This document shows positions 42,630 to 50,599 of a stretch of 51,099 nucleotides of DNA, piece after piece; positions within the stretch are counted from its first letter, which is position 1, and every line of letters starts with the position of its first letter. Position numbers and translations under genes: made by a program. The notes under the pieces were generated by a model. That model was given only the letters and a program-made list of their open reading frames with translations. It made no database searches and was not told where the DNA came from. Source of the stretch: Bacillus sp. IITD106 (GTDB taxonomy: Bacteria > Bacillota > Bacilli > Bacillales > Bacillaceae_C); NCBI RefSeq assembly GCF_019459225.1, contig NZ_JAIAZY010000035.1, positions 1 through 51,099 of the forward strand. Reading direction: 5' to 3'.

Positions 42630-43957
42630 TTGATATGACGAAAAGAGAAGCTAGGATTCAGAAAGCGTTTAGTGAGAGAATGGATGAAACAGAACTTCTA
42701 AACTGTATGCGCTGTGGTTTTTGCTTGCCAGCGTGTCCAACATATATTGAAACAGGCTTTGATGAAACGCAATCACCGCGTGGACGAATTGCTTTAATGA
42801 AAGCTGTCCATGATGGCTTGATTTCCCCTGATGATGATGTCGAGAGGTCGCTCAATCTTTGTCTCGGATGCCGTGCATGTGAGCCAGTTTGTCCAGCGGG
42901 GGTTCAATATGGACATTTGCTAGAAGAAGCAAGGGATATCTTTAATGAATATAACCGCCATTCTCTTCCAGTAAAAACAGTGAGGAAAACGGTATTTGAA
43001 GGAGTATTTCCGAATCAAAGCCGAATGGAGAAAGCAGTTGGCTTGCTTAGCTTTTATCAACGGAGCGGATTGCAGAAGGCTGTTCGGAAAATAGGTTTTA
43101 TGAAATTGTTTCCGGAAAATCTTAAGCAAATGGAAAAGACGTTGCCTGAAGTGCCTTCAAGATCAGCGATGAAAAACAGACCGGTGGAGCTTCCAGCGAA
43201 TACGAATCAAATAAAAGCAAAAGTGGCTTTCTTTCGCGGGTGTTTAATGGATACGATGTTTATGGAGACGAATGATGCAACCTTAAAACTTCTGCAAAAG
43301 GCAGGTTGCGAGATCGTTATTCCAGAAGGGCAGAATTGCTGCGGTGCTTTGCATGGTCATAGTGGGGAAAAGGATAAAGCAAAGGTGCTGGCAAAACGGA
43401 ACATTGAGGCGTTTGAAAATACAGGCGCGGACTATATAATTGTCAACGCTGGAGGTTGTGGTGCATTTTTAATCGATTATGGTCACTTGCTTAAAGATGA
43501 TCCTGAGTATGCAGATCGCGCAAAAGCGTTCGTGGCAAAAATGAAAGACATTTCTCAAATATTATACGAACTCGATTTTCATAAACAAGTTCCTCTTTCC
43601 ATCAAAAATCAAATTATTACGTACCAGGACTCTTGCCACCTGCGCAACGTCATGAAAACATTTTTAGCACCACGGGCATTAATAGCGGCAATCCAAGGGG
43701 CAGATTTTAGAGAAATGGATAAAGCCGATAGCTGCTGCGGCTCGGCGGGAATTTATAATATTATAGAACCAGAAATGTCGATGCAAATTTTAGATCATAA
43801 AATGGAGAAAGTAGCAGATACAGAGGCTCACACGATCGTGACAGCTAATCCAGGATGTCTGCTGCAAATGAAGCTGGGGATTGAAAGAGAAGGATTGTCA
43901 GATCGTGTTCGCGCAATTCATATTGTGGATTTGTTGCTGGAAGCATGCAACGAATGA
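42626..43957 (+). CDS. glcF: Glycolate oxidase iron-sulfur subunit GlcF
   Basis: 443 residues. Two 4Fe-4S motifs (CMRCGFCLPACP and CLGCRACEPVCP) lie near the N-terminus. Two CCG domains (NCCGALHGHSG and SCCGSAGIYN) bind another cluster or pass electrons. It takes electrons from GlcD to the quinone pool. It is translationally coupled to glcD. Confidence 0.93.
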   Translation: MIDMTKREARIQKAFSERMDETELLNCMRCGFCLPACPTYIETGFDETQSPRGRIALMKAVHDGLISPDDDVERSLNLCLGCRACEPVCPAGVQYGHLLEEARDIFNEYNRHSLPVKTVRKTVFEGVFPNQSRMEKAVGLLSFYQRSGLQKAVRKIGFMKLFPENLKQMEKTLPEVPSRSAMKNRPVELPANTNQIKAKVAFFRGCLMDTMFMETNDATLKLLQKAGCEIVIPEGQNCCGALHGHSGEKDKAKVLAKRNIEAFENTGADYIIVNAGGCGAFLIDYGHLLKDDPEYADRAKAFVAKMKDISQILYELDFHKQVPLSIKNQIITYQDSCHLRNVMKTFLAPRALIAAIQGADFREMDKADSCCGSAGIYNIIEPEMSMQILDHKMEKVADTEAHTIVTANPGCLLQMKLGIEREGLSDRVRAIHIVDLLLEACNE

Positions 43958-43959
43958 AA

Positions 43960-44001
43960 AAAAGAATGGCAAGCGTATTTCAATCCGCTCGTCATTCTTT
44001 T
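43960..44001. terminator. Bidirectional terminator after glcF
   Basis: Outer stem AAAAGAATG / CATTCTTTT with an inner AGCG / CGCT stem. It is shared with the convergent membrane-protein gene, whose last codons lie in it. Confidence 0.75.
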
Positions 44002-44531
44002 GCTTTTCTTGGCCATATAAAATAACTAATGGATATAGCAAAATCTATTCCAAGTACAAGAGTCCAAACTTTTAAAAATCCTGTCAGCACCTCGGTCCTG
44101 GGAGCATCATTGATAAAAAAGATAAGCCCGACTAGGAAGCCTGCACCTATTATGTATGCAAGTACATGCTGCCCCCAACTTTTAAAATAATGTTTGGCAT
44201 AATCCATTCCATATCGCTTTGCGGGCTTAGAGCCTTGCTTCGAGATGTAATACTGAAAGCGAACATCAGCCCATTGAATCATACTTTTTCCAAAAGCAAT
44301 CGAGACCCCTATATAAATCGCTGCCAGTGCATGTGCAGCTGTAGCGGTAGCGCCGCGATAAAGATCGACACTCGTAGCAATTAATAATATTAAATCAATC
44401 ACTGGAGTTAACGCCAACAAAAATAGTCCTAGCTTTTGTAATTTGAAAATATACCTTGTGACGAGTCCTAAAACGATCAATACCCAAAAACCAATTTCAC
44501 TCGCTACTATCAACCAAGCTACTAAATTCAA
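43992..44531 (-). CDS. Conserved membrane protein (YmcC-like)
   Basis: 179 residues with five membrane helices and a central cytoplasmic loop (KQGSKPAKRYGMDYAKHYFKS). It resembles B. subtilis YmcC as I remember it, including its position divergent from a PksA-type TetR gene. The function is unknown. Confidence 0.75.
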   Translation of the reverse strand: MNLVAWLIVASEIGFWVLIVLGLVTRYIFKLQKLGLFLLALTPVIDLILLIATSVDLYRGATATAAHALAAIYIGVSIAFGKSMIQWADVRFQYYISKQGSKPAKRYGMDYAKHYFKSWGQHVLAYIIGAGFLVGLIFFINDAPRTEVLTGFLKVWTLVLGIDFAISISYFIWPRKAKE

Positions 44532-44576
44532 AAAAACACCTCAATGTCAGTAGTTTAGAATTTTACTATAACACGC

Positions 44577-44610
44577 AATTTTATTTAATACAACTGTATT
44601 ATTAAAAATT
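44577..44610. promoter_or_regulatory. TetR operator in a divergent region
   Basis: The core palindrome TAATACA-ac-TGTATTA (44586-44601) has perfect 7-bp arms and extends to 16-bp arms with three mismatches. It is centred between the YmcC-like and TetR genes, the expected position for a repressor controlling both. Confidence 0.7.
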
Positions 44611-44643
44611 GTTTAATAGTCATTCTCTTGCTAAAATGAAGGT

Positions 44644-45234
44644 ATGCCAAAAATTGTTGATCATGAAGAAAGAAAGAAGCAAATTGCCGAAGCCACTTGG
44701 AAGGTTATTTTAGATCAAGGGATGGAAGGAGCGACGGTTAGAAATATAGCGAAAGAGGCGGGGCTTTCTTTAGGTGCTCTCCGTCATTATTTTTCTTCAC
44801 AAAATGATTTATTTATATATGCGATGGAACTTGTGAAGGAGAGGGCAACACTTCGCATTAATAAAATTCTTTTAAGTGATTTGCCGCCAAAAGAGAAAAT
44901 TTTACACGTCTTACTTGAGATTTTACCAACAAATGAGGAAACAAGATTGGAAATGGAAGTGTGGTTCGCCTTTGTATTTTATGTAAGGCACAAGGAAGAC
45001 ACATTTGACGTCAAAAATGATGGGATTTTCATCGGTATGAGAAAATTATTTGATTATTTGGATCACCACCACATCTTACATCCGAATCTTGATAAAGAGA
45101 TAGAAACAGAAAGACTGTATGCCTTAATTGATGGATTAGCTTTACACGCTCTGCTCGAACCACACCGGGTGGATAAGGAGAAAATAACGAAGGTGTTGAC
45201 GTATCATTTGAACTCGATTTGTGTGAATGAATAA
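44644..45234 (+). CDS. TetR family regulator (PksA-like)
   Basis: 196 residues. The HTH is VRNIAKEAGLSLGALRHYF (residues 35-53), and the C-terminal domain contains ETRLEMEVWFAF, as in B. subtilis PksA and BetI-type regulators. It probably represses the divergent YmcC-like gene through the palindrome between them. The MNT gene follows after 14 bp. Confidence 0.85.
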   Translation: MPKIVDHEERKKQIAEATWKVILDQGMEGATVRNIAKEAGLSLGALRHYFSSQNDLFIYAMELVKERATLRINKILLSDLPPKEKILHVLLEILPTNEETRLEMEVWFAFVFYVRHKEDTFDVKNDGIFIGMRKLFDYLDHHHILHPNLDKEIETERLYALIDGLALHALLEPHRVDKEKITKVLTYHLNSICVNE

Positions 45235-45248
45235 AAGTAGGTGAAAAA

Positions 45249-45563
45249 ATGGACATTCGTGAACGGGTGTTGCAGCAATTAAAAGGGATTATTAATGATA
45301 CATTAAAGGACGAAAATGTCAGGGTTTATCTATTTGGCTCTTGGGCACGTCAAGAGGAAAAGGCAAGCTCGGATATTGATATTGCAATTGACCCTTCTAA
45401 AGAAACTATTTCTTCTGCCAAGTGGGTAGAATTGGTGGAAAGAGTAGAGGAGTCAACAATTCCATATAATGTTGATATTGTTAATATGAAAGAAGTAAAT
45501 GGAAATCTTGTTCACAATATAAGGAAAGAGGGGGTATTATGGAAAGACTTCGAGAAAGAATAA
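45249..45563 (+). CDS. MNT-domain nucleotidyltransferase
   Basis: 104 residues. It has the minimal nucleotidyltransferase motif GSWARQEEKASSDIDIAI, with both metal-binding Asp residues and a third in NVDIVN. Proteins of this type normally pair with a HEPN partner (HepT-MntA or HI0074-HI0073). No HEPN gene lies next to it, so it is an orphan. The ribosome site is AGTAGGTGAAAAA. Confidence 0.82.
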   Translation: MDIRERVLQQLKGIINDTLKDENVRVYLFGSWARQEEKASSDIDIAIDPSKETISSAKWVELVERVEESTIPYNVDIVNMKEVNGNLVHNIRKEGVLWKDFEKE

Positions 45564-45612
45564 TTTCCATGATGGATTAACAGAATGAAAAAGAATATGA
45601 GTGGGGGATAAA

Positions 45613-46272
45613 ATGGACAAACATTTATTTCTATTCGGTGGAGGGCCGCCTTTTACCGAAAACATGGCTAAATTATTTGTAAATAAAACTACTCATTTTA
45701 AAGGTTCAGTCTCCATACTGTTTGTTGAAAGAGATGGCTGGGAGGATTACATGCCGGTTTATACACAGGAATTAGAGAAATGGGGCATTCATAATTTTCA
45801 TTATTTGCCTCTTCCGTCAACCCCGATTGAAAAAGTAATCAATTGCCTCACTAATAGTTCAGGCATTATCATTGGGGGAGGGGATACAAATTTATATGCA
45901 GATTATATCGTTGAAACCGATATTTCTAATATTATAAAAGGTCGATATAACCAGGGTATCCCAGTCGCAGGTTTTTCAGCAGGTGCGTTAATTAGCCCTG
46001 AGCTTTGCATCATTTCTCCAAAAGATAATGACCAAAACGAATTTCAACAGCGGAGAGGTTTGGGTTTACTATCGAATATTTTGATCGCTGTCCATTTTAC
46101 CGAGTGGAATGATGAACAACATTTAAGAAAGGCTGCAAGTCAATTTAGCAATCATATAAATTATGGTATTGATGAACGGACCGGCATGTATTTTTTTAAT
46201 GGAAAACTTGAGGATGCTGAAGGTGAAGGGGTTTATCTTCTAGAAAATGATATGCTGCGAAGAATAAATTAA
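45613..46272 (+). CDS. Peptidase S51 / PepE-like protein
   Basis: 219 residues of the type 1 glutamine amidotransferase-like S51 family (dipeptidase E, cyanophycinase). The nucleophile is Ser122 in AGFSAGA; GIIIGGGDTN precedes it and AVHFTEWND follows. It probably cleaves Asp-containing peptides. ATG 45613 follows TGGGGGATAAA. Confidence 0.82.
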   Translation: MDKHLFLFGGGPPFTENMAKLFVNKTTHFKGSVSILFVERDGWEDYMPVYTQELEKWGIHNFHYLPLPSTPIEKVINCLTNSSGIIIGGGDTNLYADYIVETDISNIIKGRYNQGIPVAGFSAGALISPELCIISPKDNDQNEFQQRRGLGLLSNILIAVHFTEWNDEQHLRKAASQFSNHINYGIDERTGMYFFNGKLEDAEGEGVYLLENDMLRRIN

Positions 46273-46284
46273 TAGAATTTGATG

Positions 46285-46320
46285 ACCAGTTAGGTGTGAA
46301 TACTAACTGGTTATTATTTT
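46285..46320 (+). terminator. Rho-independent terminator
   Basis: The stem ACCAGTTAG / CTAACTGGT with a 9-nt loop, then TATTATTTT. Confidence 0.85.
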
Positions 46321-46431
46321 ACTTTAAATAGAAACAATGACCTCATCTCATCCTCTTTATCTATAATGGCTTTAAATCATTGCTTTTGCACAACTAATAG
46401 GAATGTTGATTAATTTTTTTGCAAAAGTACT

Positions 46432-46460
46432 TCGTCACACATAGTAATATGTGATACAAT
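46432..46460 (+). promoter_or_regulatory. Second PadR operon promoter with operator in the spacer
   Basis: TCGTCA (46432-46437), a 17-bp spacer and TACAAT (46455-46460). The spacer holds CACATA-gtaa-TATGTG (46438-46453), an inverted repeat in the same position as in the first PadR operon but with a different sequence. Confidence 0.65.
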
Positions 46461-46483
46461 GCAAAATAAGAGGAGGGTTTTTT

Positions 46484-46840
46484 ATGGATAATGCTACTCC
46501 CATCAGCAGCGATTTGATTCGTGGCCATATTGATACGATTATATTGCGGGTTTTATCTGAAGGGGATAATTACGGATACGAAATCATTAAAACCATTTTT
46601 GAAAAAAGCAATGGAACATTTGAATTGAAAGAGCCATCTCTTTATACAAGCTTGAAAAGATTGGAGAAACTAAAATTCATCTCGGCTTATTGGGGAGACG
46701 AAAGCCAAGGGGGAAGGCGAAAATATTATAAGATTACTGATGCTGGTAAGGCGGCTTATGAAGAGGCTGTGGATTTATGGATGAATGCAAAGGAATTAAT
46801 CGATCTTTTGATTGTAAAAAGGGGTGAAAATGATGAATGA
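46484..46840 (+). CDS. PadR family transcriptional regulator
   Basis: 118 residues. The winged helix contains DNYGYEIIKTIFEKS and EPSLYTSLKRLEKLKFISAY, and the wing is GGRRKYYKIT. It differs from the PadR at 28483. ATG 46484 follows AGGAGGG. It overlaps the downstream HAAS gene by 8 bp and probably represses its own operon. Confidence 0.88.
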   Translation: MDNATPISSDLIRGHIDTIILRVLSEGDNYGYEIIKTIFEKSNGTFELKEPSLYTSLKRLEKLKFISAYWGDESQGGRRKYYKITDAGKAAYEEAVDLWMNAKELIDLLIVKRGENDE

Positions 46841-47504
46841 ATTGAAGGTGTACGTGGATCATTTGTTTAAAAAATATAAAAATTATCGTGATATTGACGA
46901 ATTGAAAGAAGAAATTCTAGGGAATTTGGAAGCAAAGATGGCGGATCTTATCGCAGAAGGTGTAGATGAAAAAAGTGCGATTGCAAAAGCAAAAAGCAGC
47001 ATCACCAATATAGATAATTTAATTGATAGCAATATTTCTGTTAAGATCAGTCAATTTTGGTTTAAGGCTTATCAAATTGCTTTTTTATATTTCATCATAG
47101 CATGGATCATCACGATTCCATTTACAATCGTTGGTATCGGAATTTTGTTGAATTTCATGTTGTTTTTAATAGTCCTTATTCTATTGGTCATTTATTTGAT
47201 TTTAGGAAAAACACTTAATCAAGAAAAAATTGGACAACTGAACATTGTATCCTTCATAAAGACAAAAAAAGTAATATGGCTTCTTTGGTCACTATTTATC
47301 GTTATTGCTTTAGGTTGTATAACAGCGATTTTGTTTGGGAGCAATATTTGGTTTGCAAGACCTATTTATATAGACGGACCATACCAATTCGGAGTATTAG
47401 CCGCAAGGTACGCCATGCCATTTATCTCAATCATCATTCCGCTTATTTTTACAGCCTGGGTTAAAATACTATCGCAATTTGAAGTGAGGGAGCAACATGA
47501 GTAA
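46833..47504 (+). CDS. HAAS-domain membrane protein
   Basis: 223 residues. The N-terminal permease-prefix/HAAS segment reads LKVYVDHLFKKY, DIDELKEEILGNLEAKMADL and GVDEKSAIAKA. Four membrane helices follow. It probably works with the PadR regulator. An ATG at 46830 is an alternative; the ribosome site is AGGGGTGA. Confidence 0.82.
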   Translation: MNELKVYVDHLFKKYKNYRDIDELKEEILGNLEAKMADLIAEGVDEKSAIAKAKSSITNIDNLIDSNISVKISQFWFKAYQIAFLYFIIAWIITIPFTIVGIGILLNFMLFLIVLILLVIYLILGKTLNQEKIGQLNIVSFIKTKKVIWLLWSLFIVIALGCITAILFGSNIWFARPIYIDGPYQFGVLAARYAMPFISIIIPLIFTAWVKILSQFEVREQHE

Positions 47505-48051
47505 TCTAGGGAAATGGATCATCGTACTATTTGCCTTCGGTTTAATTTTATTTACTGTCGTTCAATTTGTAGTAATTCCAAAGCAAAACGCAGCTGCTGA
47601 ACAATATATAATCGATCAAAAGAATCCACTTTCGCATGATTTAGAGTATATAAAGCAATATAAAAATCCTTACATGGGGAATGCTAGCAACATTATGAAT
47701 CTTTTTGGCCACCTACCATTGTCCGATATGTTGAAGGACTTTGAACTAAAATCAGAAGAGTTAACGGTCATTGTCAATTACAATAAGAAAACGACTGATA
47801 TTGAGCAGCAATTATTGAATCAATCTCTTATCTATAATTCTACTGCTGCCTTCGCCTTAATTGCGAACCTTGAAAAAATTGAATATCATTTTTTAGATCA
47901 AAACATTGTAGTAGACAGACAAAGTGTTGAAAGTCAATATCAGAATTTTGATGAGTTAACGAATAGTACTAAAATTTGGAATGAAAAAGTTCGAAATCCG
48001 TTAAAGAATACTCATTACGTAGAGGGATTTATAACAGAAATTATGCATTAA
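47497..48051 (+). CDS. DUF4825-like membrane-anchored protein
   Basis: 184 residues. One N-terminal helix is followed by an extracytoplasmic domain with the pattern YIKQYKNPYMGNASNIMNLF and LTVIVNYN, typical of DUF4825. It takes the third-gene place that DUF4097 holds in the other PadR operon. Its start overlaps the HAAS gene by 8 bp. The function is unknown. Confidence 0.8.
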   Translation: MSNLGKWIIVLFAFGLILFTVVQFVVIPKQNAAAEQYIIDQKNPLSHDLEYIKQYKNPYMGNASNIMNLFGHLPLSDMLKDFELKSEELTVIVNYNKKTTDIEQQLLNQSLIYNSTAAFALIANLEKIEYHFLDQNIVVDRQSVESQYQNFDELTNSTKIWNEKVRNPLKNTHYVEGFITEIMH

Positions 48052-48062
48052 AACACGAAAAC

Positions 48063-48100
48063 AAAAGAGGAAGGGGAAGCGATACAAGCTCCTCTTTTTT
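48063..48100 (+). terminator. Terminator of the second PadR operon
   Basis: The stem AAAAGAGGA / TCCTCTTTT with an 18-nt loop, followed by TT. Confidence 0.8.
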
Positions 48101-48114
48101 ATATGGGAAAAAGA

Positions 48115-48134
48115 CTGTCGAGTAACCTCAACAG
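48115..48134 (-). terminator. Terminator of the MFS gene
   Basis: Minus-strand stem CTGTTGAG-gtta-CTCGACAG (one G-U pair), followed by TCTTTTT. Confidence 0.85.
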
Positions 48135-48157
48135 CCCTTTTCCTTGTTAATAGATTG

Positions 48158-49360
48158 TTAAGCCGTAGCTTTATCGACTACTTCACTTGTACCTTTTCGA
48201 TAGTAAAAGATAGCCCCCATTAATACGACAAGAAGGAACCCAAATAAAACAAGCGCCCATAAAGTAACGGAAATAGGGAATCGATCGATTAATTCACCCG
48301 CTATTTTCGGTAGGAAAGCTCCGCCTAAACCACCCATCGCAACGAGTAAGCTTGTTGTCCATTCCTCTAAGCCAGCAGAATTTTCGTTTATAATCAACAA
48401 TCCAATAGAGAAAATCCCACCCATTAATAATCCTGTTAAAAAGATAGCAATATAACTAACGATGGCTGAAGGCGACAGAGCAAAAATCACTAAAGCAAAA
48501 AATTGCCCTATACAGCTAATAATGAAAAGCTTAACGTAACCAATCTTATCAATAATAAATGTCATACATAGTCTCCCAATTGTCATAGCCAACCAGAAAA
48601 CCGTTATGCTTAATGCTAGAGTTGAAACATCTAAATGAGTTGTTTTCCCTAAAATTGTTGGCAAATAATTCGGGAGTACCATTTCTGTACCCACATACAT
48701 AAAGAAAAAGAATGCTCCAATTACCAATAGAGGAATTTGTTTTTTAGGATATTGTTTTCTACTATTCTTCTCTTTATTTTGCTTACTTACCTTGACTTGT
48801 TTTTTTAGAATAGGATCCATTTCTCCAAATGAAAGCAAGAACCAACCAATCAATGTCACACTAGTGAGGATGGCGACGGTTGTAAAAGAGGCATTCCACA
48901 TACCGTTCAAGATAAAAAATGCGGAAATCATTGGAATAACCAATGCACCAACGCCAAAAAATACCTCCGTCAGTACAAGGGTAGATGCTTTTCTTTCTTT
49001 TAAATGTCCGACGATTAAAGCGGCCAACACGGTTTCCGTAATACCAATGCCAGCCCCGCCAATCGGGGCAATGAATAATAGTAAATCCCAATTATGAACG
49101 GAGCCAAGTACAAATTGGGCAATCGTAAAAAGAAATAATGACAAGGAAATGGTCATTTTACGGCCAATTGCATTTACAATCGCTGGAGCAAACAATACCC
49201 CAACTAAGAATCCTAAAAATTGATTCATAATAAGCTGGCCGCCATCTCCGTAATGAATGCCATATGATTTCACCATCGGCTCCAGAACAGTCCCAATGAT
49301 AATATGGCCAAAACCATTCAAACAATATATAAGGCAAGCAAAAAATACAAATTTTTTCAT
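48158..49360 (-). CDS. MFS transporter (sugar-transporter-like)
   Basis: 400 residues, 12 membrane helices. The A-like loop is PAIVNAIGRKMTI, and GGAGIGITETVLAALIVGHL matches the helix-4 region of the FucP/GlcP-like group. A basic central loop (KVSKQNKEKNSRKQYPKKQ) separates the halves. The divergent ThuA gene suggests carbohydrate or trehalose-type substrates. Confidence 0.83.
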   Translation of the reverse strand: MKKFVFFACLIYCLNGFGHIIIGTVLEPMVKSYGIHYGDGGQLIMNQFLGFLVGVLFAPAIVNAIGRKMTISLSLFLFTIAQFVLGSVHNWDLLLFIAPIGGAGIGITETVLAALIVGHLKERKASTLVLTEVFFGVGALVIPMISAFFILNGMWNASFTTVAILTSVTLIGWFLLSFGEMDPILKKQVKVSKQNKEKNSRKQYPKKQIPLLVIGAFFFFMYVGTEMVLPNYLPTILGKTTHLDVSTLALSITVFWLAMTIGRLCMTFIIDKIGYVKLFIISCIGQFFALVIFALSPSAIVSYIAIFLTGLLMGGIFSIGLLIINENSAGLEEWTTSLLVAMGGLGGAFLPKIAGELIDRFPISVTLWALVLFGFLLVVLMGAIFYYRKGTSEVVDKATA

Positions 49361-49446
49361 ATGATTCTCCTATACAAATGATGTCCACGTTATCTTATCA
49401 ATTAAGTGGAAAGAGGTCTATCAATCCTATTGTAATTTTATACTTA

Positions 49447-49496
49447 ATTTATCGATTAAACAATGTACACGTAATAAAATGTTTGTTACGATAAAT
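49447..49496. promoter_or_regulatory. Inverted arms between the MFS and thuA-like genes
   Basis: ATTTATCG (49447-49454) and CGATAAAT (49489-49496) are exact inverted copies, 34 bp apart, in the divergent promoter region. A shared regulator is possible. Confidence 0.35.
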
Positions 49497-49528
49497 ATAA
49501 TTAATACAGATTGAGGAGTTGAAAGCAG

Positions 49529-50269
49529 ATGAATAAAAAGGCACTAATTGTATGGGGTGGCTGGGATGGTCATCAACCGGAACAAGTAGCACAAATATTT
49601 AAAGGAATACTAGAAGAGGAAAATTTTAATGTAGAAGTTTCTAATTCACTAGATTCATATGCAGATACGGAAAAATTGAAAGCGTTTGACTTGATTGTTC
49701 CACACTGGACAATGGGACAAATTAAAAATAATGTTGCCCTCAATATTTCCGAAGCAGTTGTAAGTGGAGTAGGATTAGCGGGTTGCCATGGCGGGATGTG
49801 TGATTCGTTCAGAAATAATGTCGACTGGCAGTTCATGACAGGGGGCAATTGGGTTGCTCATCCTGGTAATGATGGGATTGAATATATGGTAAATATTAAG
49901 CATTCTTCGAGCCCGCTTTTAGAAGGGATTTCAGATTTCAAGGTTGTCAGTGAGCAATACTATTTACACGTCGATCCTGCAGTGGAAGTTTTGGCAACTA
50001 CTCGTTTCCCAGTTTTTGAAGGTCCTCATTCAACGAATAAGGCTGTTGATATGCCTGTTGTGTGGACAAAGCGTTGGGGAGCGGGTCGTGTTTTTTACTG
50101 TTCTTTAGGCCATCAAGCCAATATTGTAGCGATGCCTGAAGTGACTGAAATAATGAGAAGAGGGTTCCTATGGGCTGCTGAAGGCAAGCCACTTTACAGC
50201 GAATTAGGTGCAAAATTATCAGAAGGAAATGTTCGTTCTTATACAGGAATGGGAGATAGTCCAGATTGA
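49529..50269 (+). CDS. ThuA domain protein
   Basis: 246 residues of the ThuA (trehalose utilisation) family, an amidotransferase-like fold. Blocks include WGGWDGHQPEQVAQIF, GLAGCHGGMCDSF, and RWGAGRVFYCSLGH, with RGFLWAAEGK at the end. In other bacteria ThuA helps convert trehalose or related sugars. The ribosome site is TTGAGGAG. It probably works with the divergent MFS transporter. Confidence 0.88.
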   Translation: MNKKALIVWGGWDGHQPEQVAQIFKGILEEENFNVEVSNSLDSYADTEKLKAFDLIVPHWTMGQIKNNVALNISEAVVSGVGLAGCHGGMCDSFRNNVDWQFMTGGNWVAHPGNDGIEYMVNIKHSSSPLLEGISDFKVVSEQYYLHVDPAVEVLATTRFPVFEGPHSTNKAVDMPVVWTKRWGAGRVFYCSLGHQANIVAMPEVTEIMRRGFLWAAEGKPLYSELGAKLSEGNVRSYTGMGDSPD

Positions 50270-50274
50270 TGATG

Positions 50275-50316
50275 AGGAGCTGTCACGGTGCAAGGCACTT
50301 ATGACAGTTCCTTTTT
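50275..50316 (+). terminator. Rho-independent terminator
   Basis: The stem AGGAGCTGTCA / TGACAGTTCCT with one mismatch, then TTTT. Confidence 0.85.
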
Positions 50317-50391
50317 ACGTTATTGAAGTTGGGAAATTTTGGTATAATAAAGATATACGTCAACAAGGATGTGAATGCTTTGGAGAATGGG

Positions 50392-50589
50392 ATGATTAAT
50401 CAAATACGCGAATTCCTAATTAAAAGAATCGATCCTGTTTTTATTATTGTTTTTGGTTCTTTCGCAAAAGATAAAACACATCCGAAAAGCGATATTGATA
50501 TTGCTTTTTATGACTTAGCCGAGAACACTCGTGATTTCAATCATGAGATGAATTGGCTTCGAATCGGGCATGACTCCATGTCATGTTAA
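50392..50589 (+). pseudogene. MntA-type nucleotidyltransferase antitoxin, truncated
   Basis: It reads MINQIREFLIKRIDPVFIIV, then FGSFAKDKTHPKSDIDIAF, a proper MNT motif with both Asp. After about 50 residues it turns into unrelated sequence (HEMNWLRIGHDSMSC) and stops at 65 residues. Intact MntA proteins run about 130 residues. The IS200-type element follows at once, so insertion or deletion probably removed the 3' half. No HepT toxin gene is present. Confidence 0.65.
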
Positions 50590-50599
50590 CGATTCGACA

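Noticed and set aside
45249-46272. MNT gene plus next gene as a toxin-antitoxin pair
   Set aside because: The next gene is an S51 peptidase with an intact catalytic serine, not a HEPN protein.
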